This document shows, piece after piece, positions 8,298-16,595 of a DNA stretch of 49,592 nucleotides (its first letter is position 1; the number at the start of each line of letters is the position of its first letter). The stretch lies in assembly GCA_001637315.1 (NCBI GenBank), contig LSZA01000021.1, forward strand, positions 1 to 49,592, written 5' to 3'. The position numbers and the translations under genes were made by a program. Origin of the DNA: Phormidium willei BDU 130791. GTDB taxonomy: Bacteria; Cyanobacteriota; Cyanobacteriia; Cyanobacteriales; Geitlerinemataceae. The notes under the pieces are model-generated. The model ran no database searches. It was given only the letters and a program-made list of their open reading frames with translations, and had not been told where the DNA came from.

Positions 8298-9344
8298 ATG
8301 TTTTTAGTCCTGACACGAGTTCTGCTCTGGCTGCTGGTTCTGGTTATCTTTTTTTACGTCTTTTTTAGAATTGTTCCCAAGGCGTACTTCACTTTTTTGG
8401 GCGGTCTGTTGTTGGCGGTTTTTGTCGTCTTGCTGTTTGTCGATCCCACCGATCGCACGGCCACGACAGCCTGGGGCATTCTCTCGCTTCCGTTTAAACC
8501 TCTGGGTATTATTTGGTTGCTACTGGCTCAATGTTTGCGAGGGATCAAGGATGGGGGCATCAGTAAGGCGGCTCAGAATCAGATTCGCAGTGCTTTTGTG
8601 CTGTTGTGGCTGTTTAGTACCCCATTTCTGTGGCAATGGGTGTATCACGGCTCAATCGAACGCCAGGTGGCTCGTTTGGCTAACCTCACCCAAACGGAGA
8701 CGGCGGAGACGTTGGTGTTATTAGCTCATGACACGATCGAGCCGCAGCTAGAGGGGCGATCGCAACTCCAACTCGGCGATCGCGGCAATCTCATCCTCTA
8801 TGCCAATCAACTCTACCAAGCCGGAGGGATTACCCGTATTATCGTCAGCGGCGGCGATCGCCTGTCTTTTCCCCCCCCAGACCCCGGTTCTGACGATGCA
8901 GCAACCTCTAGTAATGAAGCTGAACTTGCCGCCGAACTCCTCAGCCGCTTGGGGGTTCCCAGAACCAGCATTTTAATTGATCCCAATTCCCCCAATCTGC
9001 GACGTAGTGTCTTAGGGGTGCGTGATGTCCTCGACGAGAATGACATCGACTCCCCCATTCTTCTCGTCACACGAGCCTTATCGATGTATCGCAGTGCCAG
9101 TTCTTTTGTACAGGGAGGAATGGCGGTGATTCCTCGCCCGACTGACTATGTCGCCTTTATTGATCCCAATGAAACCCAAGATCCCATCTTCACCCTTGAA
9201 TCCCTGATGCCGAGTCATCGGGGACTCAGGCTCTCAACGCAACTTAGCGATGAATATCTCCTGACGATTTATTACTTTTTGCGCGGTTGGCTTTCTCCGG
9301 CAGAACTCACCTGTTTGGAATGTCAAATCAGCGACTCATCGTAG
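8298..9344 (+). CDS. YdcF-like DUF218 membrane protein
   Basis: 348 residues. Two hydrophobic segments near the N-terminus (about 5-50) and one at about 92-112 (FVLLWLFSTPFLWQWVY) place it in the inner membrane. The remainder is a DUF218/YdcF domain: LVLLAHDTIEP, LILYANQLYQAGGITRIIVSGGD and ILLVTRALSMYRSASSFV are the usual blocks. Members (SanA, YdcF, ElyC) are connected with envelope integrity or bind nucleotide cofactors; the reaction is not established. Monocistronic: the flanking genes face the other way. The start has upstream GGGAACATAGGGAAGGTC, with a plausible AGG ribosome-binding site. Confidence 0.85.
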   Translation: MFLVLTRVLLWLLVLVIFFYVFFRIVPKAYFTFLGGLLLAVFVVLLFVDPTDRTATTAWGILSLPFKPLGIIWLLLAQCLRGIKDGGISKAAQNQIRSAFVLLWLFSTPFLWQWVYHGSIERQVARLANLTQTETAETLVLLAHDTIEPQLEGRSQLQLGDRGNLILYANQLYQAGGITRIIVSGGDRLSFPPPDPGSDDAATSSNEAELAAELLSRLGVPRTSILIDPNSPNLRRSVLGVRDVLDENDIDSPILLVTRALSMYRSASSFVQGGMAVIPRPTDYVAFIDPNETQDPIFTLESLMPSHRGLRLSTQLSDEYLLTIYYFLRGWLSPAELTCLECQISDSS

Positions 9345-9374
9345 TTTTTTAATTTGTTTTTTAGGTTGATAAAT

Positions 9375-10823
9375 TCACGACTTTTTTTGCGCCGCTTCTC
9401 GTAACTGACGAGTTTCTTCAATCACCGCCTCGAAGTTCTCAATATCCTCAATATCATCGCGACGGAAATAGTTGATTTTCATCTCTTCCAAGAAATCAGA
9501 AAGTAGGGTCTGAATTTCCGTTGCATTGTCAGGTTGTCCAATTTCCCGCTGCATCACTTTAGTGAAATTTTGAACCATATTATTAAACAATTCCGCCCCT
9601 ACAGGATCTTCAACCATACCTTTGAGGACATCATAAAGACGATCGGTTGTATTACGAATCACCTCTCGGGCCAACTGTTCTGGCTGATCTTGCATTCCTG
9701 GCAAATTCTGAAAATTCTGATAGAGCGGCAGATCTTTCACACCGCTCGTTAAACTATGAAGCAGCAAGGCTTCCAAATCCGGTTTGATTTCTGGAAAAAC
9801 TTCATATAAACTCATCCGAACCAATTGTTGCGAGAGAACCTCCATTTCATTGCGATTATTGAGATCAATATACTGACGATCTGAAGCGCGCGCCAAATTG
9901 ATAACACCGTCATTTTCAATGGCATCCTGAAGCCGATCAATCACCCGAATGACAACAGTTTCTGTGATTTCTCCAGCTAAGGCGGCAACAACCCCTTGAT
10001 TGATTTTACGGCGTAAGGGCTTCAAATCGACGAGATTGGACTGATCTAAGCGAACGGCTAAAGGAATCAAGCGTGTGAGAGCAAAGACAGGAAATCCTAA
10101 GCCAGAAAAGGGAACCAGCAGTAAGATATCATACCAACGGAATAGCCAAGCATCTCGCCAAGACAGTTGTGTGCGACGCGAGATTGTCCAAGTTCGGGCT
10201 AAAAACTCCAAGGCAAAAATCAGGATGAAGTAGGCGTCAATTTGCCAAAAGCGATCGGTAAAAGTGCCGCGAATACTAATTGAGCGAAAATAATTCATCT
10301 CCAGTTGGGGACGAATTTCTGACTCAAAAAAGTCCATTTCTGGCTGCCAAGAGTTTGAGGTGAGGTGATTGCGGCTCCAAAAGTCTTGGAAGGCATCTTT
10401 GGCGGATTCGTTGTTGAGGTGATCGCGCATTCGATTTTTGATTCGTTCGAGATCTCCGGTCTTATCGGCAATTTGAAACGGGTTTTCATCAATCATCGTT
10501 TCACTGCGATCGCCGAGTTCTTCCAATAAGGGCATGACCTCCTCGGAATTGATCCCCGTCGCGGCCACCTGCGCTCTTAACTCATCAACGGCTTCTAAAT
10601 ATTGCTGTGTATCTCGATGAGGTTCAATTCCTTTAATGGGGTCATACCATTGATGGATAACATCTGGACCATAGCGATAGTAAAAATTGCGCCAAGAGAT
10701 ATAACTGAGATCAAACAACACTAGCCCCACATCTAAAACAGCAAGAATTGCCATTAATTTTTCAAACCAAAGAGAGCGTTGGCGTTTAGATTTATTCTTT
10801 TTTTGACGCTGGCTGGGTTTCAT
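9375..10823 (-). CDS. Large membrane protein of unknown function
   Basis: 482 residues; I do not recognise the family securely. A basic N-terminus (KKNKSKRQR) precedes a membrane segment at about 24-45. A polar stretch of about 140 residues follows, then a cluster of hydrophobic segments at about 190-275: DAYFILIFALEFLARTW, FRWYDILLLVPFSG and FALTRLIPLAVRL. The arrangement of Arg-bearing segments after EFLAR is loosely like a voltage-sensor of the ion-transporter superfamily, but I see no pore or selectivity filter. The C-terminal 200 residues are helical and soluble. Tail-to-tail with the YdcF-like gene (30-base gap). Confidence 0.75.
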   Translation of the reverse strand: MKPSQRQKKNKSKRQRSLWFEKLMAILAVLDVGLVLFDLSYISWRNFYYRYGPDVIHQWYDPIKGIEPHRDTQQYLEAVDELRAQVAATGINSEEVMPLLEELGDRSETMIDENPFQIADKTGDLERIKNRMRDHLNNESAKDAFQDFWSRNHLTSNSWQPEMDFFESEIRPQLEMNYFRSISIRGTFTDRFWQIDAYFILIFALEFLARTWTISRRTQLSWRDAWLFRWYDILLLVPFSGLGFPVFALTRLIPLAVRLDQSNLVDLKPLRRKINQGVVAALAGEITETVVIRVIDRLQDAIENDGVINLARASDRQYIDLNNRNEMEVLSQQLVRMSLYEVFPEIKPDLEALLLHSLTSGVKDLPLYQNFQNLPGMQDQPEQLAREVIRNTTDRLYDVLKGMVEDPVGAELFNNMVQNFTKVMQREIGQPDNATEIQTLLSDFLEEMKINYFRRDDIEDIENFEAVIEETRQLREAAQKKS

Positions 10824-10837
10824 AGGGGCAAAAAGAT

Positions 10838-10865
10838 AACAGGCAACAGGTAACAGGCAACAGGC
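10838..10865. repeat. Heptanucleotide tandem repeat
   Basis: Four consecutive copies of AACAGGY, followed by an imperfect fifth, just upstream of the 9375-10823 gene. Short heptamer repeats (STRR type) are known in cyanobacterial intergenic DNA; this looks like a small member of that class. Confidence 0.75.
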
Positions 10866-10995
10866 AACAACCCGCCCTTAACCCCACTAGGTTGGGGATG
10901 GCCAGAGGGGGAACAGCCGAACAGCCAAACGGCGATCGAAAATGAATTGCCCCTAGGCAACCATCAAAGTCACAATCGCGGGAATAATCGAGGAG

Positions 10996-11382
10996 TCAGT
11001 CATCTTGGCGAAGTGTCGAGGGATTGCGCCAAACCGTCCAGGCGGTACGAACGCCACTGCCGAGGCTGCGAGTGGTACCCCGTAGCCATTGGGCGCGTTT
11101 GCGGACTCCCGTCACGCTTTGATTGACTTGTTCGACCACCTCTCCAGCATTCTTGACGCTGGAACTGACATCGTCGGACAGTTCACCGAGTTCGAGTCCC
11201 GTCAGACGCAACGCATCGAGGGTTGGCGGTAAATCTCGTGAAAGGGTGTCCGCCAATTTTTCCACACTACGAGCAGCCCGTTGCAATTCCCCCACTGCGG
11301 GTAGCAAGGCTAACACCACAGTCAGAAGACTCACGGCCACTAGGCCAACAGATAGTCCTAACCAAAAAATAGGGTCACTCAC
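10996..11382 (-). CDS. DUF948 domain protein
   Basis: 128 residues. N-terminal membrane anchor at about 6-30 (FWLGLSVGLVAVSLLTVVLALLP, quoted as GLVAVSLLTVVLALL), then an amphipathic helical region (GELQRAARSVEKLADTLSRDL and later SSSVKNAGEVVEQVNQ) typical of DUF948. It is predicted to be a membrane-anchored coiled-coil protein. Start is GTG at 11380-11382 within GTGAGTGA, so it overlaps the end of the YtxH gene by eight bases and is probably translationally coupled. Function unknown; DUF948 and YtxH genes are often adjacent, including in stress-related contexts in Firmicutes. Confidence 0.85.
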   Translation of the reverse strand: MSDPIFWLGLSVGLVAVSLLTVVLALLPAVGELQRAARSVEKLADTLSRDLPPTLDALRLTGLELGELSDDVSSSVKNAGEVVEQVNQSVTGVRKRAQWLRGTTRSLGSGVRTAWTVWRNPSTLRQDD

Positions 11383-11734
11383 GGGGCTGGGTTATGTGAT
11401 CGGTCACAGAAGCAGAGGAATCATCATCGGAACTGGCCAGACGTAGGCGTTCCTGTTCCAATTGCGAGGCCGCGACACCGGCGGCGATCGCCTCGCGCAG
11501 TCGTTTCAGCGTCGCTTCCCAGTTGCGTAAGCTGGTTTCTGAGAGGCGATCGGCTTGTAATTGCACGTTTGAAGAAATATCTTCGGCTAATTCGGGCATC
11601 GCTTGCAAGGATTTGTTGACGAGACGACGTGTTTCCTTGCCGGATTTGGGGGCTAAAAGAACACCACTGACCGCCCCGATGGCGGTTCCGATGAGGAGTC
11701 CTCCGAGAAATGTGCTGCTACGAGTGTTCGACAT
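11375..11734 (-). CDS. YtxH-domain protein
   Basis: About 119 residues from the ATG at 11734 (a GTG six bases upstream is also possible). The N-terminal glycine-rich membrane segment FLGGLLIGTAIGAVSGVLLAPKSGKETR (key part GLLIGTAIGAVSGVLLAPKSG) is the YtxH signature; a helical region with many Gln/Glu/Arg follows. Probably a small membrane-anchored protein. It overlaps the downstream DUF948 gene and the pair most likely forms one operon. The biochemical role is unknown. Confidence 0.88.
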   Translation of the reverse strand: MSNTRSSTFLGGLLIGTAIGAVSGVLLAPKSGKETRRLVNKSLQAMPELAEDISSNVQLQADRLSETSLRNWEATLKRLREAIAAGVAASQLEQERLRLASSDDDSSASVTDHITQPRE

Positions 11735-11851
11735 AATCACAGTGGAATATCAAAGTTAGCTTTGGATTCGTTGGCTCTAGATTGATTGTGACATTGACAG
11801 GTTAGCCTAGCCGAGTGGGCGATCGCCCCAGTCCCCTGGCCGAGATCTCTC

Positions 11852-13360
11852 TTAAGACTTAGCCGGGGAATCATCCTGAGGATCATTGAGTGTGTCAATA
11901 ACCTGCCGCCGCACGGAGTTATGACGTTCTTGTTGATGTTGCAAGCGTACAATTTTTAGCCAAGTCTGCCAAGCTTTTAGATCGAAGACAGCCGGAAAGG
12001 CAATTTTCAGACTCGTCCAGAGTTTACCTTGTTTCAGTGCAGCCCAGCTCCAACGCAAATGTAGATAATGTTGCAGGACTTTTAAATCAGGAATCCGTGA
12101 CTCATATTTGTGTTGCAGAATATCATAAATATCTTCGAGTAGGCTTGCATTAGCACTGGCCTGCTGATGCAATGGGATTTTACGAATGTTCCAACGGGAA
12201 GAAAGTTTATGTGATATGGGGGCTTTCAAGAGTTGAATTAGGGCATGGCGACCTAAAGCCCACCCCGTTTTCCATTGTCGTTTTTTAAACTCTAACCAGC
12301 TTTGCTGAAGTTGTAGGCCATAGCGAGCTGACTCCAGTTGAATTTGGTGTCCCAACGATTGTTTAGCATCTTTCCCTAACACTTGTCCGGGGACTCGGAA
12401 GGGATGCTCTTTAAACCAGCCTCCCCGAGACAGCCAAGGGCTTTGACGAAACAAAACGGCACGGATCAATAACTCCCAGGCAGGAATACAAAAAATAGCG
12501 AAAGAGAGAATGGAGAATACATCCTGAAAATGCTGTTGCTTCAACGCAACTCCCGCCCAATGGAGGCGCAAATAGGCAATGACATGATCTAGCTTGGGTA
12601 TTGAGGGTTGATACCTCGAATTAACACAAGCATAAATCTTTTTTTTCATCAAAATATTTGTTTCTAACCGCTTCTGAAGCGATATTTTATGATTTAATGC
12701 TCCGTCCCACATGGTTCGGTAAGCTAAAGAAGCGTTGACAAAAATAGCATCACCCAAGGTTGCAATTTTTATCCAAGAGTCAATATCATCACAGTTGCCA
12801 TCGAACTGAGAATCCCAGCCCCCTACGTCTAAAAATGCGGTACGACGAAAGGCAACCTGAACTGGGGTTCCAAATGGGACAATTTCTAGAAGCATCCCAT
12901 AATGAATATCTTCTTGAGGGACAACAAAGGCTTTTCCTGGCCCAGCACGGGGCGTTCGATGAAGGACAACTCCTTGGGGATCAACTTGGTCGGCTTGGGA
13001 AGAACAAATAACAGCATTTGGATGACTTCGAATAGCATTCCATAGGGTTTGAATGCAGTTCGGCGTTAAGTAGTCATCGTCATCGAGGGGTTTAATCCAG
13101 GTTCCCGAGGCTAGATTAACTCCGATATTCATGCTTTTAGAATGACCAGAATTGGTTGAGTTGCGGTGGTAGAGGAGGCGATGATCGCCTTGAGTGATCA
13201 GATGGTCTTGTAGATGTTTGACATAGGCTTTTGTACCATCCGTTGAACAGTCATCGACCACTACAACTTCACAAGGAGATGATTGCTCTAAACTGCTATC
13301 AATCGCTCGTTTGAGAAGGTCTAAACGGTTGTAGGTGGTAATGACGATGCTAAAGTGCAT
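11852..13360 (-). CDS. Family 2 glycosyltransferase
   Basis: 502 residues. N-terminal GT-A domain: FSIVITTYNRLDLL at the start, VVVVDDCSTDGT around 33-44, and the metal-binding LDDDDYL around 93-99 (DxD equivalent). It transfers a sugar from an NDP-sugar to an unknown acceptor, probably for surface polysaccharide or protein glycosylation. The C-terminal half (about 270-500) is basic, Trp/His/Gln-rich, and contains two similar segments (RYQPSIPKLDHVIAYLRLHWAGVALKQ and RIPDLKVLQHYLHLRWSWAALKQ, i.e. a repeated YLxLxWxxxALKQ unit). Such helical repeats often follow cyanobacterial GT2 domains. Base composition is lower in GC than its neighbours. Monocistronic. Confidence 0.9.
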   Translation of the reverse strand: MHFSIVITTYNRLDLLKRAIDSSLEQSSPCEVVVVDDCSTDGTKAYVKHLQDHLITQGDHRLLYHRNSTNSGHSKSMNIGVNLASGTWIKPLDDDDYLTPNCIQTLWNAIRSHPNAVICSSQADQVDPQGVVLHRTPRAGPGKAFVVPQEDIHYGMLLEIVPFGTPVQVAFRRTAFLDVGGWDSQFDGNCDDIDSWIKIATLGDAIFVNASLAYRTMWDGALNHKISLQKRLETNILMKKKIYACVNSRYQPSIPKLDHVIAYLRLHWAGVALKQQHFQDVFSILSFAIFCIPAWELLIRAVLFRQSPWLSRGGWFKEHPFRVPGQVLGKDAKQSLGHQIQLESARYGLQLQQSWLEFKKRQWKTGWALGRHALIQLLKAPISHKLSSRWNIRKIPLHQQASANASLLEDIYDILQHKYESRIPDLKVLQHYLHLRWSWAALKQGKLWTSLKIAFPAVFDLKAWQTWLKIVRLQHQQERHNSVRRQVIDTLNDPQDDSPAKS

Positions 13361-13498
13361 GAGTGGTAGCCGTAAATAATGAAGGTATCAAAAGGTGTCA
13401 AACTATCAACGCTAATGAATCAGCCATCTATAACGCCCCCATTAACTTTTTGAGCTTGAGACGCTTCCGAAGGGTCTTATAACCGTTGGCGATCGCCA

Positions 13499-13534
13499 AA
13501 TGAGACCTAGAATGAGACCTAGAATAAGACCTGG
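13499..13534. repeat. 12-bp tandem repeat, 3 copies
   Basis: AATGAGACCTAG at 13499-13510 and 13511-13522, and AATAAGACCTGG at 13523-13534. Confidence 0.85.
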
Positions 13535-13637
13535 AATACGAAGTGGGTCTAGATCAATTGTAGATTGAATTGTTACATAAGGGGTCTTACCCTCCATCCT
13601 AGATGTAACGCTTTGTGATAAGGCTCTCACGTGTTTA

Positions 13638-13671
13638 GGGATCTCGGAGTTGCACGAGTCCCCGAGATCCC
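13638..13671 (-). other. Inverted repeat downstream of flavoprotein gene
   Basis: Perfect ten-base stem GGGATCTCGG / CCGAGATCCC around a 14-base loop, about 35 bases beyond the stop at 13706. A further direct copy of CCGAGATCCC follows at about 13677-13686. No T run on the minus strand, so it may be a 3' stem-loop rather than a classic terminator. Confidence 0.55.
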
Positions 13672-13705
13672 CCACCCCGAGATCCCTGAGATACAAACCC
13701 AGAGA

Positions 13706-14935
13706 TTAAGTCCTCCCTAGGAGTTGACGTCCAACATATTGGGCAAAGCGTCCGGAAACTTGAGAAAATGTCAAATCTCCGGCGAGCAGTCGAGCTGCGA
13801 CTTCGGTTCCGTCGGAGCGCTGAACCACATGGGTGAAACACCAATGAGGAAAGCGATAGAAAAACCCTGCCAGCAGTCGCGCCGCATCAAAGTTAAGGGC
13901 TACTTCCCGATGGAGAAGACGATTGTAGTCATGGGCCTTTTGGCTGGCGATCGCCTCGGCGGCGATCGCGCCACTTTTGACACCATGTAGGATTCCATCA
14001 CCAAAAAAGGGGTTCACCAATCCAGCAGCATCCCCTACCAATAAAACCTGTCCCCCAGAAGTCTGTCGAGGTTCCCGTCCCTGCCATAACGGCAGAGGGT
14101 GAGCATAGAGGGGGAACCGCTCTCGGCTAGGATTGAGGTTAAATTGACGATAATAGCCCTCAATCACCTGTTCTAGCTCCTGCCGTAAGCTCCGGAAATT
14201 GCCCTGTTTGCCCCTAGGGGGATAAAACACCCCGGCCCCGATATTGAGGCTCTGCGCCTTCGGGAAAATCCAGCCATAGCCTCGGCGAACAGCGCCATAC
14301 TCTAAATGGGCAACATCGGGCCGTAGATAGGGATGCCCCGCCTCCCAGTGATGGGGAAGTTCTGTTTCTAAGGCAAAGGCCAAACGCCGCCGCGATCGCA
14401 GCTTCACCGCCTTAGCTACCACCCCATTGGCTCCATCTGCGCCGATCACATGAGGCGATCGCCCGCTCCAGGTGATCCGACGACCTTCTCCCAAACTCGA
14501 CGCCTTCACCGTCACGCCATCATGATCGAGAGTCAGCGATCGCACCACCAACCCATCCTTCACCACAGCCCCCGCCTGGTGCGCCTGCATCGCCAGGGCA
14601 TTATCAAACTGGGGTCGCTGAACCATCCACAACGCCAAAGATGACGCTGATGAACCATCTGAGGGCTTCGAGGGACTAACCGCTCCCAAATGCCCATTTT
14701 GGAACTTCCAGGTGTGATAGAGGTAGCGCACAGACGTTTCAACGACCCCCTCAGGAATGCCCCCAGGAAGCCAAGTTCCAACCCGCATGGGCATCCCCCC
14801 ACCACAAGGCTTATGACGGGGGTATCGCTGCTTTTCGAGGAGAGCGACCCGCAATCCTGCCTGAGCCGCCTGGAGGGCCGCCGTAGCTCCCGACGGACCT
14901 CCCCCACAGACAATAACGTCATAATCCAATGACAT
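13706..14935 (-). CDS. FAD-dependent oxidoreductase, geranylgeranyl reductase family
   Basis: 409 residues. N-terminal FAD-binding Rossmann motif DYDVIVCGGGPSGATAA, then YPRHKPCGGGMP, the characteristic substrate-side block of the geranylgeranyl-reductase family, and a second FAD motif VLLVGDAAGLVNPFFGDGI at about 295-313. Enzymes of this family reduce isoprenoid chains, but many cyanobacterial paralogues are of unknown substrate; this one is not close enough in my reading to call it ChlP. Ribosome-binding site GAGAGG is visible just before the ATG. Soluble, though probably membrane-associated through its hydrophobic substrate. Confidence 0.85.
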   Translation of the reverse strand: MSLDYDVIVCGGGPSGATAALQAAQAGLRVALLEKQRYPRHKPCGGGMPMRVGTWLPGGIPEGVVETSVRYLYHTWKFQNGHLGAVSPSKPSDGSSASSLALWMVQRPQFDNALAMQAHQAGAVVKDGLVVRSLTLDHDGVTVKASSLGEGRRITWSGRSPHVIGADGANGVVAKAVKLRSRRRLAFALETELPHHWEAGHPYLRPDVAHLEYGAVRRGYGWIFPKAQSLNIGAGVFYPPRGKQGNFRSLRQELEQVIEGYYRQFNLNPSRERFPLYAHPLPLWQGREPRQTSGGQVLLVGDAAGLVNPFFGDGILHGVKSGAIAAEAIASQKAHDYNRLLHREVALNFDAARLLAGFFYRFPHWCFTHVVQRSDGTEVAARLLAGDLTFSQVSGRFAQYVGRQLLGRT

Positions 14936-15303
14936 AACCTCTCAACTCCCTTAACAATAGTAATAACCCCACGAATCTCCCGGCGAATCAGCCCCAAAAA
15001 TCCCATTCCGGTTCTGCCTTTTAACCCAATCAAGCCTCAGATTCCTCCGAACGCAGACTCAAGTTTCAAGAGGATTCCTCTGGAGCTTTTGCGATCGCAC
15101 GGGCCTTCATCCCGTCGGTTATGCTGGTAAGAGCCGCTTACTTTAGAGGGTGCTGATGAGGGGTTTAAAGGCAGTCGACTTGCATTTTCTGACGATTTCT
15201 GGGAAGATTTCGCTAGAATAAAAGCATTAACGTTGGATAAATGCGGTAACTCCCATGACCCTATCACTTAGACCTTGTAAACCTCTATTAAGCTGAGAGA
15301 TCC
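14936..15303. other. Divergent intergenic region
   Basis: 368 bases between the divergently transcribed flavoprotein and RsbW-like genes. No convincing gene; an ORF of 76 codons on the minus strand has no recognisable features. A -10-like TAGAAT lies near 15214-15219, about 85 bases before the RsbW-like start, without a good -35. Confidence 0.4.
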
Positions 15304-15762
15304 ATGGTTTTTTCAGTAATGGCTCTTCCCCTGTCACCGACGAGTGGGCGTTGCCAAGGGACAATCAGTTTTGCATCAACGCTTTATCTGTGTCCAATTC
15401 TTGACCTTCTTCTCAGTGAAATCCCTCCGGATTTGGAACCTGAACTTCGTTTAGGACTTCAAGAAGCACTCGTAAACGCTGCCACCCACGGCAATCAACT
15501 TGATACCGAGAAAACCGTTGCCGTTCGCTTTTGGGCGAGCAAAGACGTCTATTGGTGGACAATTTGTGATCAGGGAGCAGAACCGTTTGGACAATGCTGC
15601 TGCGAACGCATTAACCACGACTTGCCTGACGACACCTCTGAATGTGGGCGAGGCTTTTACATTCTCCGGCAAATCTTTGATCGGGTGGAATGGTATCCGC
15701 ACCAGCGGGAGTTGCATCTGGGGAAATGTATCCCCAAAACCCGGCGTCGTCTTGATGATTAA
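15304..15762 (+). CDS. RsbW-like anti-sigma/serine kinase ATPase
   Basis: 152 residues forming a single HATPase_c_2 domain. N-box LGLQEALVNAATHGN, G1-like box ICDQGAEP and G2-like ECGRGFYIL are visible. Proteins of this type bind ATP and either sequester sigma factors or phosphorylate an STAS antagonist; neither partner is encoded in the window. Odd: eight cysteines in 152 residues, including three in a row (QCCCE) in the ATP-lid region, so redox or metal control is conceivable. Start ATG has GAGAG upstream. Ends about 20 bases before the convergent small gene. Confidence 0.85.
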   Translation: MVFSVMALPLSPTSGRCQGTISFASTLYLCPILDLLLSEIPPDLEPELRLGLQEALVNAATHGNQLDTEKTVAVRFWASKDVYWWTICDQGAEPFGQCCCERINHDLPDDTSECGRGFYILRQIFDRVEWYPHQRELHLGKCIPKTRRRLDD

Positions 15763-15783
15763 AGATGATGTGAGGCGGAACCC

Positions 15784-16104
15784 TTAACGGCGATCGCCAT
15801 GTTGGGGACAAGGGGGCGCCGAAATTGAGCGATTCAGCCAGCCAACAGCGTATTCTAGGCGGGGTAGCGCCTCTTCCGGATGATTCTTCAGTAAAAACAC
15901 AAGAGCCGCCGCCAGTTGCTCCTGAGCGCGGACCGAGCGATTGGACTTGAGACGATGCCAATCCCGTTCCGGGATGGCCAGACGCTCAGCCAAGGCCTGA
16001 GCTAATTGCAGCGTGTCCAACTCCTCTAGGGGGGTTGTGGAGGTCACGGTTGAAGGAGATACAGTCATAGCTAATCGCAAATGTGAAGGGTCGTTCTCCC
16101 CCAT
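15784..16104 (-). CDS. Small conserved cyanobacterial protein (DUF6439-like)
   Basis: 106 residues, or 94 if the second ATG at 16068 is used. The core LAQALAERLAIPERDWHRLKSNR plus EQLAAALVFLLK and EALPRLEYAVGWLNRSISAPPCP matches my memory of the cyanobacteria-specific DUF6439 family; quoted parts are the strongest. Helical, soluble, ends in Cys/His-containing APPCPQHGD. Function unknown. The longer start has AGGA a few bases upstream, so I kept it. Convergent with the RsbW-like gene and divergent from the coiled-coil gene. Confidence 0.75.
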   Translation of the reverse strand: MGENDPSHLRLAMTVSPSTVTSTTPLEELDTLQLAQALAERLAIPERDWHRLKSNRSVRAQEQLAAALVFLLKNHPEEALPRLEYAVGWLNRSISAPPCPQHGDRR

Positions 16105-16260
16105 TTTGACATTTTCCTAGGCATTTACAACATACGATTAAACAATTAAAAGAACAATTAAGCCTTGCCCATCCTCGCCATTGACAGTCGAGGAGTCTCG
16201 ATTCCCCAACCCCTCGTTATCCGTGGAACTTCTGCTGAGTCTCCCCACGTCCTCAAATCC

Positions 16261-16572
16261 ATGTCCTCAAATCCCGATCGCCGCAGCGACCCCTCACCCC
16301 CCAATCCCGAGCTGGAACAGGAGCTTCAGGCCCTCGAACGCGCCTTCGAGGCGTTTCGAGAGCGCTACGAACAAGTCAAAGGCGATCGCCAACACCAACA
16401 AACCCTACAGCAGCAATTGCAACAGATTCAACAGCAACTCCAAGACCTCGAACTGCGTCTTGAGAGTCAACTGTTCTCCTGGCGAGAATTACGAGAGCCA
16501 TTTTGGCAAGCCGTACGCTTCCTAGGCTTAGGCATTGTTGTAGGCTGGATATTGAAATCATGTGCCAGTTGA
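16261..16572 (+). CDS. Coiled-coil protein with C-terminal membrane anchor
   Basis: About 103 residues from the ATG at 16261 (a TTG at 16165 in the same frame is less likely because the added residues look random). Pro-rich start, then a Gln/Glu/Leu heptad coiled coil from about 18 to 75 (QQTLQQQLQQIQQQLQDL), then FSWRELREPFWQAVRFLGLGIVVGWILKSCA, with a membrane segment at the very C-terminus (tail-anchored). The family appears cyanobacterial; no function known. The stop is 24 bases before the asnS start, so the two may be cotranscribed. Confidence 0.65.
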   Translation: MSSNPDRRSDPSPPNPELEQELQALERAFEAFRERYEQVKGDRQHQQTLQQQLQQIQQQLQDLELRLESQLFSWRELREPFWQAVRFLGLGIVVGWILKSCAS

Positions 16573-16595
16573 GAGACGCCGCCACTGCTTAAGCT

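Larger units (their letters stand above)
13361..13705. other. Intergenic region with repeats, no gene seen
   Basis: Between the GT2 gene and the flavoprotein gene, both on the minus strand. It contains a 12-bp tandem repeat (13499-13534), a HIP1 site near 13490 and an inverted repeat (13638-13671). A minus-strand ORF of 84 codons across 13442-13696 runs through these repeats and has no recognisable protein, so I do not call it. Confidence 0.6.

Noticed and set aside
10838..10868. Possible CRISPR or direct-repeat array
   Set aside because: The units are seven bases with no spacers; it is a simple heptamer tandem repeat.
13442..13696. 84-codon minus-strand ORF downstream of the flavoprotein gene
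   Set aside because: Its sequence is largely produced by the tandem and inverted repeats, including a GLILGLILG run, and has no family match.
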